Below are positions 1-10,860 of a DNA stretch of 64,000 nt, one piece after another (position 1 is the first letter of the stretch; each line of letters begins with the position of its first letter). Made by a program: the position numbers and the translations under genes. Source of the stretch: Roseobacter insulae (GTDB lineage Bacteria > Pseudomonadota > Alphaproteobacteria > Rhodobacterales > Rhodobacteraceae); the NCBI RefSeq assembly GCF_019375555.1, contig NZ_JAHXDN010000007.1:1-64000 (forward strand), written 5' to 3'. A model generated the notes under the pieces. The model was not told the origin of the DNA. It did no database searches and saw only the letters and a program-made list of their open reading frames with translations.

Positions 1-312
<312 letters not shown>

Positions 313-395
313 GCGCGGCCCCGCTTCTCACTGGGTCCCCATCTAAGGGGATTTTGCCAGAAGGGAAAGGCCCGCGGCCGCTTTGTTGACCGCGG

Positions 396-2096
396 TCAGA
401 TCTCGTCGGGGAAGTGCTTCATAACCAATCGGATCGGGTTGGGAGCGGCCTGCCCCAGGCCACAGATCGACGCATCGACCATTGCCGTGCTCAGTTCCTC
501 CAGCAAGCCCTGATCCCAGGTGTCTTGCTGCATCAATTTGACGGCTTTTTCACAGCCCACGCGGCAGGGCGTGCACTGGCCACAACTTTCGTCTTCAAAG
601 AAGCGCAGCATGTTCAGGGCCGCGGCCCGTGCCGAATCCTGATCGGACAAAATCACGACCGCGGCTGACCCGATGAAGGACCCCAATGGTTGAAGGGTGT
701 CAAAATCCAACGGCACGTCATTGATGGACGCGGGCAACAATCCGGAGGATGGCCCCCCCGGTTGGTACGCCTTGAAGACATGTCCCTGCGCCATGCCACC
801 CGCTGCATCAATGATATCCGTGATCGTCGATCCGGCGGGCAACAGATAGACGCCGGGCGCGGCGACACGGCCCGAGACCGAATAGCTGCGCAGTCCTGTG
901 CGCCCATTGTGTTCGGTCGATGACAGCACGGCGGGACCCTCCCGGCAGACCCGCGCGACCCAGTGCAATGTCTCCACGTTATGTACCAGCGTGGGGCGGC
1001 CAAAGACGCCCACCTGCGCCACGAACGGCGGGCGATGGCGTGGCATGCCGCGTTTGCCCTCGATGCTCTCGATCATCGCGCTTTCTTCGCCACAGATATA
1101 GGCCCCGGCACCGCGGCGCAGGTCGATATAGCCCGGCGCGACCATGCCTGCCTCTTCCAGTGCACGAATTTCGCGGCGCAGAATTTCCAGAACAGCCGGG
1201 TATTCATCCCGCATATAGATATAGGCGGTTTCCGCTTCGACGGCCCATGCGGCGATCAACATACCTTCGAGGAACAGATGCGGCACCCGTTCGAGGTAGT
1301 AGCGGTCCTTGAACGTGCCCGGTTCGCCCTCGTCTCCATTCACCGCCAGATACCGCGGGCCCGGGTTGGCGCGCACGAATCCCCATTTCTTGCCGGAGGG
1401 AAAACCCGCGCCGCCAAGACCGCGCAGACCGGATGCAAGGATGCTGTCCTGCACCTCTTCCCAGTTGCCGTTGTCCCGCAGACGTTCCAGCGCCGCGTAG
1501 CCACCTTCGGACCGATAGGCGGCGAAATCCTGATACTCCGGGATATGAGCATGGGTATCACCGGCGGCGATGGCCGCGGTGACCTTTTCGGCAGTTGCGT
1601 GATCGATATGGGCATGTCCCAGTTCCAGCACAGGGGCGGTATCGCAGCGGCCCATGCACGGTGCCCGAAGCACCCTCACCTCGGACGGATCGAGGCCCTC
1701 TTCCAACGCGGTTTTGAGCGCCTGAGCCCCGGCGAGCTCGCACGAAAGAGAATCGCACACCCGGATTGTCAGCGCGGGCGGTGGTGCCTCGCCTTCCCTG
1801 ACCACATCGAAATGCGCGTAAAACGTAGCAACTTCATAGACCTCCGCCATCGACATCCGCATCTCTTCGGCCAAGGCGCGCAGATGGGCGGCGGAAAGAT
1901 ATCCGTAGTGATCCTGAATCCTGTGCAGATGTTCGATGAGCAAATCGGCGCGGCGCGGCGCATCCCCCAACAGGGATTTGACCTCGGTCCAGGCATCATC
2001 CTGTAGCTGACGCCCCTTGGTGTGGTGACGCCCCTTACCCTTGCCTGATTTCCAGACCCCTTTGCGTGGGGATTTATCAGAGGTGTCCAATGCCAT
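396..2096 (-). CDS. FdsG-FdsB type fusion (NuoE + NuoF domains), NADH/formate dehydrogenase electron-transfer subunit
   Basis: The 566-residue protein joins two diaphorase modules. The N-terminal half is a NuoE-like thioredoxin-fold [2Fe-2S] domain with C-x4-C (VCDSLSC) and C-x3-C (PCMGRC). The C-terminal half is NuoF-like, with the glycine-rich NADH site (GLGGAGFPSGKKW), the FMN segment (NGDEGEPGTFKDR) and the 4Fe-4S ligands SCGQCTPCR plus a later Cys in SICGLGQ. Such fusions are the NAD-reducing part of soluble formate dehydrogenases or related dehydrogenases. GGAG lies just upstream of ATG 2096. A basic Lys/His-rich tail of about 30 residues precedes the first domain. No molybdopterin catalytic subunit is adjacent: ftsY lies downstream and alkB is divergent. 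The partner and substrate are therefore open. Confidence 0.82.
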   Translation of the reverse strand: MALDTSDKSPRKGVWKSGKGKGRHHTKGRQLQDDAWTEVKSLLGDAPRRADLLIEHLHRIQDHYGYLSAAHLRALAEEMRMSMAEVYEVATFYAHFDVVREGEAPPPALTIRVCDSLSCELAGAQALKTALEEGLDPSEVRVLRAPCMGRCDTAPVLELGHAHIDHATAEKVTAAIAAGDTHAHIPEYQDFAAYRSEGGYAALERLRDNGNWEEVQDSILASGLRGLGGAGFPSGKKWGFVRANPGPRYLAVNGDEGEPGTFKDRYYLERVPHLFLEGMLIAAWAVEAETAYIYMRDEYPAVLEILRREIRALEEAGMVAPGYIDLRRGAGAYICGEESAMIESIEGKRGMPRHRPPFVAQVGVFGRPTLVHNVETLHWVARVCREGPAVLSSTEHNGRTGLRSYSVSGRVAAPGVYLLPAGSTITDIIDAAGGMAQGHVFKAYQPGGPSSGLLPASINDVPLDFDTLQPLGSFIGSAAVVILSDQDSARAAALNMLRFFEDESCGQCTPCRVGCEKAVKLMQQDTWDQGLLEELSTAMVDASICGLGQAAPNPIRLVMKHFPDEI

Positions 2097-2312
2097 TCTT
2101 CATTCTCCGTGCCCGCGCCATTGGCCCAAGGCGTAAAGTCACTGTCAGTCTTGCGCGGACTTTATCAGCCCGATTTTGCGCAAGATACAGCCAAACACAC
2201 TCTCCAACAGGGCCAGAAACGACACTCTGTGTCTGATCCGAAACTTCCGTCATTAACAGCGACATCGCACGTCTCTTGGAGCATCGTCGGGAAAGAGGTA
2301 AAGACAACAATC

Positions 2313-3398
2313 ATGAGCCAACGATTTTCCGCCATCACCTTTGCCGCTGCCAGCCTGATCCCGGCAGGCTGCCTGTTGTTGGGGGCGGTGTTTGGGGGGC
2401 TGTGGTGCTACGTAGCTGTGCTCAGCATCAGCGTACTGGTTGTTTCCCTGGATCGGAGCAGGCTTCGCGCCGTTGCCTCAGAACGGCAGGCGGACTGGTT
2501 GCCACGCGCGGTCACCCTTGCGCATTTTACTGTTTTGCCCGCCAGCATTTGGGCCATCGGCGCGCCGGATCATCTGACATTGGGCGAAGCCGCGGCGCAA
2601 CTTCTTGGCACGGGCCTGTTTGTCGGGCAAGTCTCCAACGCTTGTGCACATGAACTGATCCATCGTGCGGACCGGCTTAACCGACTGTTGGGCACGGCAA
2701 TCTACTGTTCGCTTCTCAATGGCCAGCATGTGTCAGCGCATCTTCTGGTGCATCATGTTTTCGCGGGCACGGCAAAAGACCCCAATTCAGCACCAATGGG
2801 CCAGAGCTTTTGGCGGTTCTTTCTGCGGGCAAGCGTGCATGAGTTCATAGCCGGTCTGCGCGCCGAAAACCGGCGGCGGCAGCACTTGCCGGTGCGGATG
2901 CATCCCTACGTGGTTTACGGTATCGGCGGCCTGATCAGCCTTTCTGCCTCCTTCATTCTGGCGGGGGCCCTTGGTGTTTTTGCACTTCTTCTGCTGGCGG
3001 TCCACGCGCAAATGCAATTGCTGCTGTCGGACTATCTGCAGCATTACGGATTGCGGCGGCATATCGCACCGGACGGGAAAGTGGAACGCATGGGACCGCA
3101 GCACAGCTGGAACGCGCCGCATGACTTCTCGGCTGCGCTGATGCTCAACGCCCCGCTGCATTCGGACCACCACATGAACCCGGGCCGGACCTTTGACCGC
3201 TTGCGTCTGGAAACCGACACCATGCCCACCCTGCCCAGATCAGTACCGGTGATGGGCGCCATCGCTCTTGTACCACCTCTCTGGCGGCAGATCATGGACC
3301 CGCGCGTGCGCCATTACGGCGCAGTGGCCGCTCACAGCAACGTCATGCCGCCGCTGACACCGGACACTGGCGGCAGGTCGGCAGTTCTGTCAGAGTGA
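2313..3398 (+). CDS. alkB: AlkB-like membrane di-iron hydroxylase (alkane 1-monooxygenase family)
   Basis: Integral membrane fatty acid desaturase/hydroxylase family protein of 361 residues from ATG 2313, which follows a GAGG-containing stretch. The same frame is open back to 2109, but that extension is not family-like. The histidine clusters expected to bind the di-iron centre are visible: HELIH, HLLVHH, a QHYGLRRH segment and HSDHH. Several long hydrophobic stretches flank them. Known AlkB enzymes hydroxylate terminal carbons of alkanes with electrons from rubredoxin. No rubredoxin or rubredoxin reductase gene is nearby, so the substrate is not certain. A small secreted protein follows after 4 nt and is probably co-transcribed. 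Confidence 0.78.
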   Translation: MSQRFSAITFAAASLIPAGCLLLGAVFGGLWCYVAVLSISVLVVSLDRSRLRAVASERQADWLPRAVTLAHFTVLPASIWAIGAPDHLTLGEAAAQLLGTGLFVGQVSNACAHELIHRADRLNRLLGTAIYCSLLNGQHVSAHLLVHHVFAGTAKDPNSAPMGQSFWRFFLRASVHEFIAGLRAENRRRQHLPVRMHPYVVYGIGGLISLSASFILAGALGVFALLLLAVHAQMQLLLSDYLQHYGLRRHIAPDGKVERMGPQHSWNAPHDFSAALMLNAPLHSDHHMNPGRTFDRLRLETDTMPTLPRSVPVMGAIALVPPLWRQIMDPRVRHYGAVAAHSNVMPPLTPDTGGRSAVLSE

Positions 3399-3402
3399 TC
3401 CT

Positions 3403-3810
3403 ATGAAACCGATACACGCCCTGACCTGTTTTTTCGCGCTTGCGCTCACGCCCGCGGTATCCCTGGCGGAGACGGCAATGACCGCTCAGGAGTTCGATAA
3501 CTACACGCGCGGAAAGACCCTTTTTTACGGGCAGAATGGCGCAGCCTACGGGGCGGAGATCTATATGGATAACCGTCGGGTGCGCTGGTCCTTTCTGGAC
3601 GGCGAATGCAAGGAAGGCGAATGGTACGAAAGCGCCGATCAGATCTGTTTCGTCTACGAAGACAACCCCGACCCCCAGTGCTGGACGTTTCACCGGGACG
3701 GCTCCGGGTTGATCGCCCGCTTTGAAAACACACCGGGTGCGACAGAGCTGTATGAAGCCGATGATCTGGGGGCCGAAATGGTGTGCCTTGCGCCCAACAC
3801 GGGCGTGTGA
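3403..3810 (+). CDS. Small secreted protein of unknown function
   Basis: A 135-residue product with a typical signal peptide (cleavage likely after VSLAETA, about residue 22-25). The mature part is acidic and rich in aromatic residues, with four Cys that could form disulfides (DGECKEG, DQICFVY, PQCWTF, EMVCLA). It starts 4 nt after the AlkB-like gene stop and ends 7 nt from the convergent xseA stop. I do not recognise a named family. Tight spacing suggests a link with the hydroxylase, but no function can be assigned. Confidence 0.7.
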   Translation: MKPIHALTCFFALALTPAVSLAETAMTAQEFDNYTRGKTLFYGQNGAAYGAEIYMDNRRVRWSFLDGECKEGEWYESADQICFVYEDNPDPQCWTFHRDGSGLIARFENTPGATELYEADDLGAEMVCLAPNTGV

Positions 3811-3817
3811 ATACCGC

Positions 3818-5359
3818 CTAGAAAAGCGATCCCTGTCCTGCTGGTTTTGGCGGGTCTTTGCGCGACGGGCTTTTACCACCAACGGTGACACGACCATCCG
3901 CAAACTGAATTTCCAGCGCGGACGCCGATTTGGCGGTTTTGCTATCCGTGACAAGCTTTCCGGCACTGCGCACCACGGCGAAGCCGCGCTCCAGCGTCGC
4001 CTCATAGCCCAAGGTCAACCGCAGTCGTTCCAGCCCGTCGATCTGGTCGCGCCACGCGGTCAGGTTTCTTTGTCCGACCTCTGACAGTCGCTTGGCAAGG
4101 CGCGCAAACTCCGTCGCCTTTCGCATGTGATCCTGGGCCAGACTGTCGGGCCGCAACCGCCGGGACTGTGACGCCAGTTGCTCCCGTTTTACGGCGATGA
4201 CGCGCGACAGGACGGGGGCAAGCCGCACTGAAATGTCGTGCAGGCGTCTGCCCTCGACCTGCAAGGACCGGCGCAACGTGGCGGGGCGCAACGTGCCGCT
4301 CATATCCGCCAGCTTCACTTTTCGCTTCTGGACCCCGCCAATGAGCGCGGGGCCGAGACGGGCGCTGACCAGATCCAGCCTCTGACGCGGCGTATCAAGC
4401 AGGGTATCGGCACGTGGCAGCGCGCGCGCGATGTCTCGCAGGCGCTGACCGCGACGGGTCAGACCACTGCTCAACGCCTGACGCATGCGCGCGTCCTGAC
4501 CGTTCAGCACGGCAATGAGCTCGTGGCGGACCGGAACCGCCAGTTCCGCGGCCGCGGTTGGCGTCGGCGCCCGTTTGTCGGACACAAAGTCAATCAGCGT
4601 GGTGTCGGTCTCGTGCCCGACGGCGGAAATCAGGGGGATCCGCGAGGCCGCAGCCGCGCGCGCGACGCTTTCCTCGTTGAACCCCCAGAGGTCTTCAACC
4701 GATCCGCCACCCCGCGCGACGATCAGCAGGTCGGGACGTGGCAACGCACCCCCCGGCGTCATCGCGTTGAACCCTTCGATGGCGCGGGTGACTTCGGGTG
4801 CACATTTCTCGCCCTGAACCGCCACCGGCCAGATCAGCACCTTGCGCGGGAAGCGGTCACGCAGCCGATGCAGGATGTCGCGGATGACAGCCCCCGACGG
4901 TGAGGTGACAACGCCGATCACCTCGGGCAGATAGGGCAGCGCCTGTTTGTGCTTCGGATCGAAGAGCCCTTCCGCTTCCAGCATCTTCTTGCGCTTTTCC
5001 AACAGCGCCATCAGCGCGCCCATGCCCGCTGGTTTGATGTCTTCGATCACGAGCTGGTATTTTGACTGACCGGCAAAGGTCGTCACGCGACCGGTGGCCA
5101 CAACCTCCATGCCCTCTTCGGGCTGGGTTTGCAGACGCGCCGAGACACCTTTCCAGATAACCCCGGATATCACGGCTCGGTCATCCTTGAGGTCGAGGTA
5201 TATGTGTCCGGAACGCGGGCGCGACACACGGCCCACCTCGCCCTTGATCCGGACGTGGCCGAACTCGCCCTCGATCACGCGCTTGATCGCGCCAGACAGC
5301 TCGGTGACGGTGAATTCAGGGCTGTTGAGGCCCTCGTCAGGGCTGTCGATCAGGTCCAT
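3818..5359 (-). CDS. xseA: Exodeoxyribonuclease VII large subunit
   Basis: A 513-residue protein matching XseA, the large subunit of the single-strand-specific exonuclease VII used in mismatch repair and recombination. The N-terminal OB fold (about residues 15-110) has the typical run ending in [10 protein letters not shown]. The central nuclease region contains [33 protein letters not shown] and SAVGHETD. A long helical C-terminal domain follows, with the family ending [15 protein letters not shown]. It is divergent from purD across an 80-bp intergenic region. Confidence 0.95.
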   Translation of the reverse strand: MDLIDSPDEGLNSPEFTVTELSGAIKRVIEGEFGHVRIKGEVGRVSRPRSGHIYLDLKDDRAVISGVIWKGVSARLQTQPEEGMEVVATGRVTTFAGQSKYQLVIEDIKPAGMGALMALLEKRKKMLEAEGLFDPKHKQALPYLPEVIGVVTSPSGAVIRDILHRLRDRFPRKVLIWPVAVQGEKCAPEVTRAIEGFNAMTPGGALPRPDLLIVARGGGSVEDLWGFNEESVARAAAASRIPLISAVGHETDTTLIDFVSDKRAPTPTAAAELAVPVRHELIAVLNGQDARMRQALSSGLTRRGQRLRDIARALPRADTLLDTPRQRLDLVSARLGPALIGGVQKRKVKLADMSGTLRPATLRRSLQVEGRRLHDISVRLAPVLSRVIAVKREQLASQSRRLRPDSLAQDHMRKATEFARLAKRLSEVGQRNLTAWRDQIDGLERLRLTLGYEATLERGFAVVRSAGKLVTDSKTAKSASALEIQFADGRVTVGGKSPSRKDPPKPAGQGSLF

Positions 5360-5439
5360 GCGGCCTCTGGTGTTGTATCGCGGCTGGCGCCAGCTTAGAA
5401 CGCGGCGAACCGAAGGCCAAGCAGATCAGGAGCAGCCGC

Positions 5440-6702
5440 ATGAACATTCTTATCCTTGGCAGCGGCGGGCGCGAACACAGCCTCGCCTGGGCAGTGATGC
5501 AAAACCCCAAGTGCGACCGCCTGATCGTCGCGCCCGGCAATGCAGGGATCGCGGAAATTGCCGATTGTGCGGCGCTTAACATCGAAGATGGCGGTGCCGT
5601 TACGACATTCGCTGAGGAAAATGCCATCGACTTCGTGATCATTGGCCCGGAAGCGCCGCTGGCGGCGGGCGTGTCAGACCGGCTGCGCGACGCGGGTTTC
5701 CTGGTTTTCGGCCCAAGCGGGGCTGCGGCACGTCTCGAAGCCTCCAAGGCCTTCACCAAGCAGCTGTGTGATGCAGCCGGTGCGCCGACAGCCGCCTATG
5801 GCCATTTCACAGATGCCGCTGCCGCGCGCGCCTATGTCCGGCAGCAGGGCGCTCCGATCGTCATCAAGGCAGACGGGCTTGCGGCAGGCAAGGGCGTGAT
5901 CATCGCGGAGACCGAAAGCGATGCTCTTGCCGCCGTGAACGAGATGTTCTCGGGCGCTTTTGGTGAGGCAGGTGCAGAGGTGGTCATCGAGGAATTCATG
6001 CAGGGTGAAGAAGCCTCGTTCTTCGTGCTCTGCGACGGTGAAACGGTTCTGCCCATTGGTACCGCGCAGGATCATAAACGTGTAGGTGAAGGCGATACCG
6101 GCCCCAACACCGGCGGCATGGGCGCATATTCGCCCGCACCGGTAATGACACAAGCGGTGATCGACGCGGCGCTGTCCGATATCGTGAAACCCACCATGGC
6201 CGAGATGGCGCGGCTGGGCACGCCGTATCAGGGAGTATTATTCGTGGGCCTGATGATTCAGGACGGCGCACCACGGCTTGTGGAGTACAATGTGCGGTTT
6301 GGCGATCCCGAATGCCAGGTGTTGATGATGCGGCTGGGCGCACAGGTTCTCGACCTGATGCAGGCCTGTGCAGAGCGGCGGCTCGAAGAGATGCAGGTCA
6401 ATTGGGCGGATGATCACGCGATGACCGTTGTTCTCGCCGCCTCGGGCTATCCGGGATCATATGCAAAGGGTTCGGTCATCGCGGGTCTGGACCGGCTGCC
6501 CGAAGACAGCAGCCATATGGTGTTTCATGCGGGCACCGGGCGCGAGGCCGGGCAGTTCACCGCGCAGGGCGGCCGGGTGCTGGCGGTGACAACCCGGGCG
6601 GACACATTGGCCGAAGCGCGGCAAGAGACCTATGCCATGGTTGATCAGATAGACTGGCCCGAAGGGTTCTGCCGCAGAGACATCGGCTGGCGGGCGCTCT
6701 GA
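5440..6702 (+). CDS. purD: Phosphoribosylamine--glycine ligase
   Basis: A 420-residue ATP-grasp enzyme that joins glycine to 5-phosphoribosylamine to give GAR, the second step of purine synthesis. It starts MNILILGSGGREHSLAW, the family hallmark. It also has IVIKADGLAAGKGV (ATP-binding lid), EASFFVLCDG, GDTGPNTGGMGAYSP and VEYNVRFGDPECQ (metal/ATP binding). AGGAGCAGCC lies just before the ATG. The downstream gene is convergent, so purD is probably monocistronic here. Confidence 0.96.
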   Translation: MNILILGSGGREHSLAWAVMQNPKCDRLIVAPGNAGIAEIADCAALNIEDGGAVTTFAEENAIDFVIIGPEAPLAAGVSDRLRDAGFLVFGPSGAAARLEASKAFTKQLCDAAGAPTAAYGHFTDAAAARAYVRQQGAPIVIKADGLAAGKGVIIAETESDALAAVNEMFSGAFGEAGAEVVIEEFMQGEEASFFVLCDGETVLPIGTAQDHKRVGEGDTGPNTGGMGAYSPAPVMTQAVIDAALSDIVKPTMAEMARLGTPYQGVLFVGLMIQDGAPRLVEYNVRFGDPECQVLMMRLGAQVLDLMQACAERRLEEMQVNWADDHAMTVVLAASGYPGSYAKGSVIAGLDRLPEDSSHMVFHAGTGREAGQFTAQGGRVLAVTTRADTLAEARQETYAMVDQIDWPEGFCRRDIGWRAL

Positions 6703-6750
6703 AAGCGCGCGGCGGGGCATCGCCCGGCACCGGATGGCCGGCGCCGGGGG

Positions 6751-7499
6751 TTACTCAGGCAAACATGCCATGGCCTGTGCAAAGGCCGCGCGGCTGGTAT
6801 CGGTACCGATGGGCGTCTGCACCCATTCGCCCGCTTTGAAAGACACCGCCACAAGGCTGGCCCAATTGGCAGAGGCGACAATCATTTCGGGATGCCCCCT
6901 GCAGGTTCGGATTCCGCCCGCGATGTCCCGCTCGCCAATGCGGTGATTGGTAAGACCACTCAGCATTGCCCACTGTGTCAGCCTGCCGTCTTCGAACCGG
7001 TAAACATTCAGTGTTTTGGCCAGATGCGGCCTGTCGACAAACGCAACCTCAACGCGACCGTCACCATCCAGATCCGCAGCCCCCACGGGCGCCAGCCACC
7101 GAAACCGGGTGCCGATGTGCGGGGTCGCCGCAATACGCCCGTTCGGTCCGTAGATCGCCAGTCGCGCGCCCGAGGTCTGGCTGCTCTCCACGACGATGAC
7201 CTCGGCAGCCCCGTCGCCATCCAGATCCGCCAGGCGCGGCGCCGTATCTTCGAACACCAGTTCGTCCGGCAGAACAAATCGCTTCTCTTCGCCTGTTGAC
7301 AGATCAAGCACAAGAGTGATGTGCTCGATGCTGTCGCCCAACACCCCGTGCGGATAGCGGGTTGTGGGCATGTCGTACCCGGCTGACAGGATTGTCTGCG
7401 CTGTGGCCACACCCGGTGGCAACAGGCACAAGGCCAGCAACACGCGGCGGGCAAGGCCGCGCCACGGGCGCGACAGAAGACGCCGCGCCCTGATCTGCA

Positions 7500-7500
<1 letters not shown>
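6751..7500 (-). CDS. Exported FG-GAP/VCBS-repeat protein
   Basis: A 249-residue protein with a twin-arginine-rich basic N-terminus and a hydrophobic stretch (LLALCLLPPGVATAQ), probably a signal peptide ending near residue 35. Two Ca-binding FG-GAP-like motifs are clear: DLDGDGAAEVIVVE and DLDGDGRVEVAFVD. This indicates a partial beta-propeller. The start ATG overlaps the stop of the ferredoxin gene by one base (TGATG), which implies translational coupling. The role is unknown; the family binds ligands or proteins outside the cytoplasm. Confidence 0.75.
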
Positions 7501-8330
<830 letters not shown>

Positions 8331-8390
8331 GCAGATCACCGCAAAAGCTCTACACAACAGGATAGAGAAAGACCCAAGAGGCATTGGGCC

Positions 8391-8936
8391 ATGACACAGG
8401 CACGCCATTTCAGAACCGCCAACATCCTGTGCGTCGCAGCGGGGCTCCTGTACCTCCTGACCGCCTGCACACCTGCAGCGCCTGTGCCCGAGGCCGCCAG
8501 TCTCTCGCCACTCTCCAACCGCACAGCACCGGAAACCGCCGAACCGGGCACCTGCTGGGACAAAACCGTGACACCCGCTGTTGTGGAAACCGTGACCGAA
8601 CGCGTGCTCATTTCACCGGCAGACATCAGCCCCGAGGGGCTTATCCGACAACCGGCCCGGTACCGAAACGAGGAACGGCCCCGCATCGCGCAACCCAGAC
8701 AGGAACGCTGGTATCAACTGGTCTGCCCCGAAGACCTGACCTCTGAATTTACCGAGAACCTGCAACGCGCGCTTGCCGCCCGCGGATATCATTCCGGCGC
8801 CATCACCGGGGAGATCGATACCGAGACGCGTGACGCGATTGCGAAATACCAGACCGCGCAGGCCCTGCCCGGTTTCGACCTCACGACCAAGGCCGCTGAA
8901 CAGTTGGGGCTGATCCGCGCCACCTTGCCCCAATAA
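8391..8936 (+). CDS. Putative lipoprotein with peptidoglycan-binding domain
   Basis: A 181-residue protein. The N-terminus is a lipoprotein signal: hydrophobic stretch and lipobox LLTAC with Cys near residue 26. A Pro/Glu-rich middle follows. The C-terminal ~60 residues form a PG_binding_1-like three-helix unit (LQRALAARGYHSGAITGEID then TRDAIAKYQTAQALP), which binds cell-wall murein. It is likely anchored in the outer or inner membrane and contacts the wall. It ends at a hairpin terminator shared with convergent degP. Confidence 0.75.
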   Translation: MTQARHFRTANILCVAAGLLYLLTACTPAAPVPEAASLSPLSNRTAPETAEPGTCWDKTVTPAVVETVTERVLISPADISPEGLIRQPARYRNEERPRIAQPRQERWYQLVCPEDLTSEFTENLQRALAARGYHSGAITGEIDTETRDAIAKYQTAQALPGFDLTTKAAEQLGLIRATLPQ

Positions 8937-8966
8937 AAAAGGGCGCTGCCGCGAGCGCCCTTTTCA
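8935..8966. terminator. Bidirectional rho-independent terminator
   Basis: Stem GGGCGCT (8941-8947) and AGCGCCC (8954-8960) with a 6-nt loop, flanked by A6 on the left and TTTT on the right. It lies between the convergent lipoprotein and degP genes, so it can stop both transcripts. Confidence 0.88.
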
Positions 8967-8982
8967 CTGAAATCAGCCTGGC

Positions 8983-10458
8983 TTACTCCGCCAGCGACAG
9001 GGCGACAAACCGCGGATCGCCGGCGCGGCGCACCAGAAGCAGCAGAGACTTCCGCCCCGCTTCCTCCGCAGCCTCCACCCGCTTTTCGAGGTCCGCAATG
9101 CTGGTCACTTTCTGCTGGCCGGCTTCGGTGATGATGTCACCTGCCCGCAGGCCTTTCTCGAAGGCTTCGGAGGTCTCGTCGACCTCCATCACTGCCAGAC
9201 CCAGCATTTCCGGATCGGTCCCAAGCTCCTCGCGCAGTTCATCCGTCAGCGCGGTGAGCGTCAGCCCTAGAAGCGACTTGGTCACCGGGTCTTCTTCGCT
9301 GTCAGGGCCCGCAGCAACGGCAGGCACGGCGCCCTCTGCCTCTTCGCGGCGGCCCAGGGTCACCTTCAGCGTCATGGAGGTGCCCTCGCGCATGACAACC
9401 ACGCGCACCGTCTCGCCCACCGGGCTGTTGCCGACGGTGCGCACGAGACTGCGGGTATCGGACACATCCTTGCCGGCAAAGCTGATGATCACGTCGCCAG
9501 CCTCCATGCCCGCCTCCTTGGCGGGACCCTCCGGCACATCCGTGACAAGCGCGCCGGATGCAGATGCAAGCCCCATCGCTTCGGCCACGTCTTCGGTCAC
9601 ATCCTGGATACGCACGCCCAGCCAGCCGCGCCGCGTCTCACCAAATTCCTTCAGTTGATCCACAACCCGCGTGACAACGTTAGAAGCCATCGAGAAGCCA
9701 ATGCCGATGGAGCCGCCATTGGGCGACAGGATCGCGGTATTCACCCCGATGACCTCGCCATCCATGTTGAAGAGCGGCCCGCCGGAGTTGCCGCGGTTAA
9801 TGGCGGCGTCCGTCTGGATGTAATCATCATATGTCCCGCTCAGTGCCCGGTTGCGCGCGGAGACGATGCCCGCGGACACGGAAAACCCCTGACCCAGCGG
9901 GTTCCCCATAGCGACCACCCAGTCGCCGACACGCGCCAGATCGCTATCGGCGAAGGACACAAAGGGCAGCGGCCCGTCCGCTTCTACCTTCAGCAACGCG
10001 ATATCGGTGTTCGGGTCGGTGCCGATCACTTCGGCCTTGAGTTCCCCGCCATCGAAGAACTCGATCAGAATTTCATCCGCGCCATCGATCACGTGGTTGT
10101 TGGTTACAACATAGCCGTCCTCGGAAATCACGAAGCCGGACCCCAGCGCAGATGAGCGGCGCGGGCGATCGCCGTCCCCATTGTTGCGATCCTGGAATTC
10201 GCGGAAGAAATCTTCAAAGGGCGAGCCTTCCGGCACGATGCCCTGCGGGCCCGTGCGACCGGCCACCACCGTCGATGTGGTGATATTCACAACCGACGGG
10301 CTGATCTTTTCCGCCAGGGGCGCCAGACTGGATTGTTGGGCCAATGCACTCAAAGGCTGAACCAGCATGAACGCCAGTGTCAGCACAGCCACGAGCATCA
10401 ACCGCATCTGATTGGTGATGAAAAAGTGTTTGGACATGGATACCGCCTTGGGCTGCAT
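8983..10458 (-). CDS. degP: Do/DegP-type periplasmic serine protease
   Basis: 491 residues from ATG 10458, chosen because AGGAGA sits 7 nt upstream. The frame continues to 10644 without support. A signal sequence ends near LSALAQ (residue 41). The trypsin-like triad is visible: His122 (TNNHVID), Asp152 (NTDIALL) and Ser225 (INRGNSGGPL). Two PDZ domains follow, roughly 290-380 and 400-490. DegP/MucD proteins degrade or chaperone misfolded envelope proteins. It is the last gene of the rpiA-gor-hflKC-DUF2065 direction, but a ~200-bp gap before it suggests its own promoter. Confidence 0.93.
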   Translation of the reverse strand: MQPKAVSMSKHFFITNQMRLMLVAVLTLAFMLVQPLSALAQQSSLAPLAEKISPSVVNITTSTVVAGRTGPQGIVPEGSPFEDFFREFQDRNNGDGDRPRRSSALGSGFVISEDGYVVTNNHVIDGADEILIEFFDGGELKAEVIGTDPNTDIALLKVEADGPLPFVSFADSDLARVGDWVVAMGNPLGQGFSVSAGIVSARNRALSGTYDDYIQTDAAINRGNSGGPLFNMDGEVIGVNTAILSPNGGSIGIGFSMASNVVTRVVDQLKEFGETRRGWLGVRIQDVTEDVAEAMGLASASGALVTDVPEGPAKEAGMEAGDVIISFAGKDVSDTRSLVRTVGNSPVGETVRVVVMREGTSMTLKVTLGRREEAEGAVPAVAAGPDSEEDPVTKSLLGLTLTALTDELREELGTDPEMLGLAVMEVDETSEAFEKGLRAGDIITEAGQQKVTSIADLEKRVEAAEEAGRKSLLLLVRRAGDPRFVALSLAE

Positions 10459-10656
10459 TCGTCGTCTCCTGAAGTCTTGTTTTGTTGGCCGACGGCCATT
10501 CTGCACAGATTGCTGTGCGATTGCACACAGACTGCATTTAGGGTGGCTGCCGTGCAATAATAAAGATGTGTCGCGTCGGCACAGTTTCAACACTGTGTTA
10601 CCAAACCGTGAAGGAACGCTCAAATTTAGTAAATTTGTACGCATTCGTCCGGGATC

Positions 10657-10860
10657 TTACCCGAAGGTGGCACCCATTTGCCACGCCAGCCAGACGAGGA
10701 TCAGACCACTCACCACGATCAAAAGGCCGACCTGGCGCACTGCACTTTCCGGCATTGCCCGCAACGCTTCCAGCATCCGCTCAATAAGCGAAGGGGCCAG
10801 CGCATAGGCCAGCCCCTCGACGATCATCACCAGCCCAAGCGCCAGAAGCAGCGTGCTCAC
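10657..10860 (-). CDS. DUF2065 small membrane protein
   Basis: A 67-residue protein with two predicted transmembrane helices (start to about residue 22, and about 43-62). It begins with GTG overlapping the hflC stop by 4 nt (GTGA). Location directly after hflC and the two-helix layout match the DUF2065 (YjeT-like) family, which commonly accompanies hflKC. Function is unknown; coupling suggests a role with the HflKC complex. Confidence 0.85.
   Translation of the reverse strand: MSTLLLALGLVMIVEGLAYALAPSLIERMLEALRAMPESAVRQVGLLIVVSGLILVWLAWQMGATFG

Noticed and set aside
963-2006. Long plus-strand open frame opposite the FdsG-FdsB gene (347 codons)
   Set aside because: Antisense to a clear conserved protein; no RBS or family motif; typical of GC-rich DNA.
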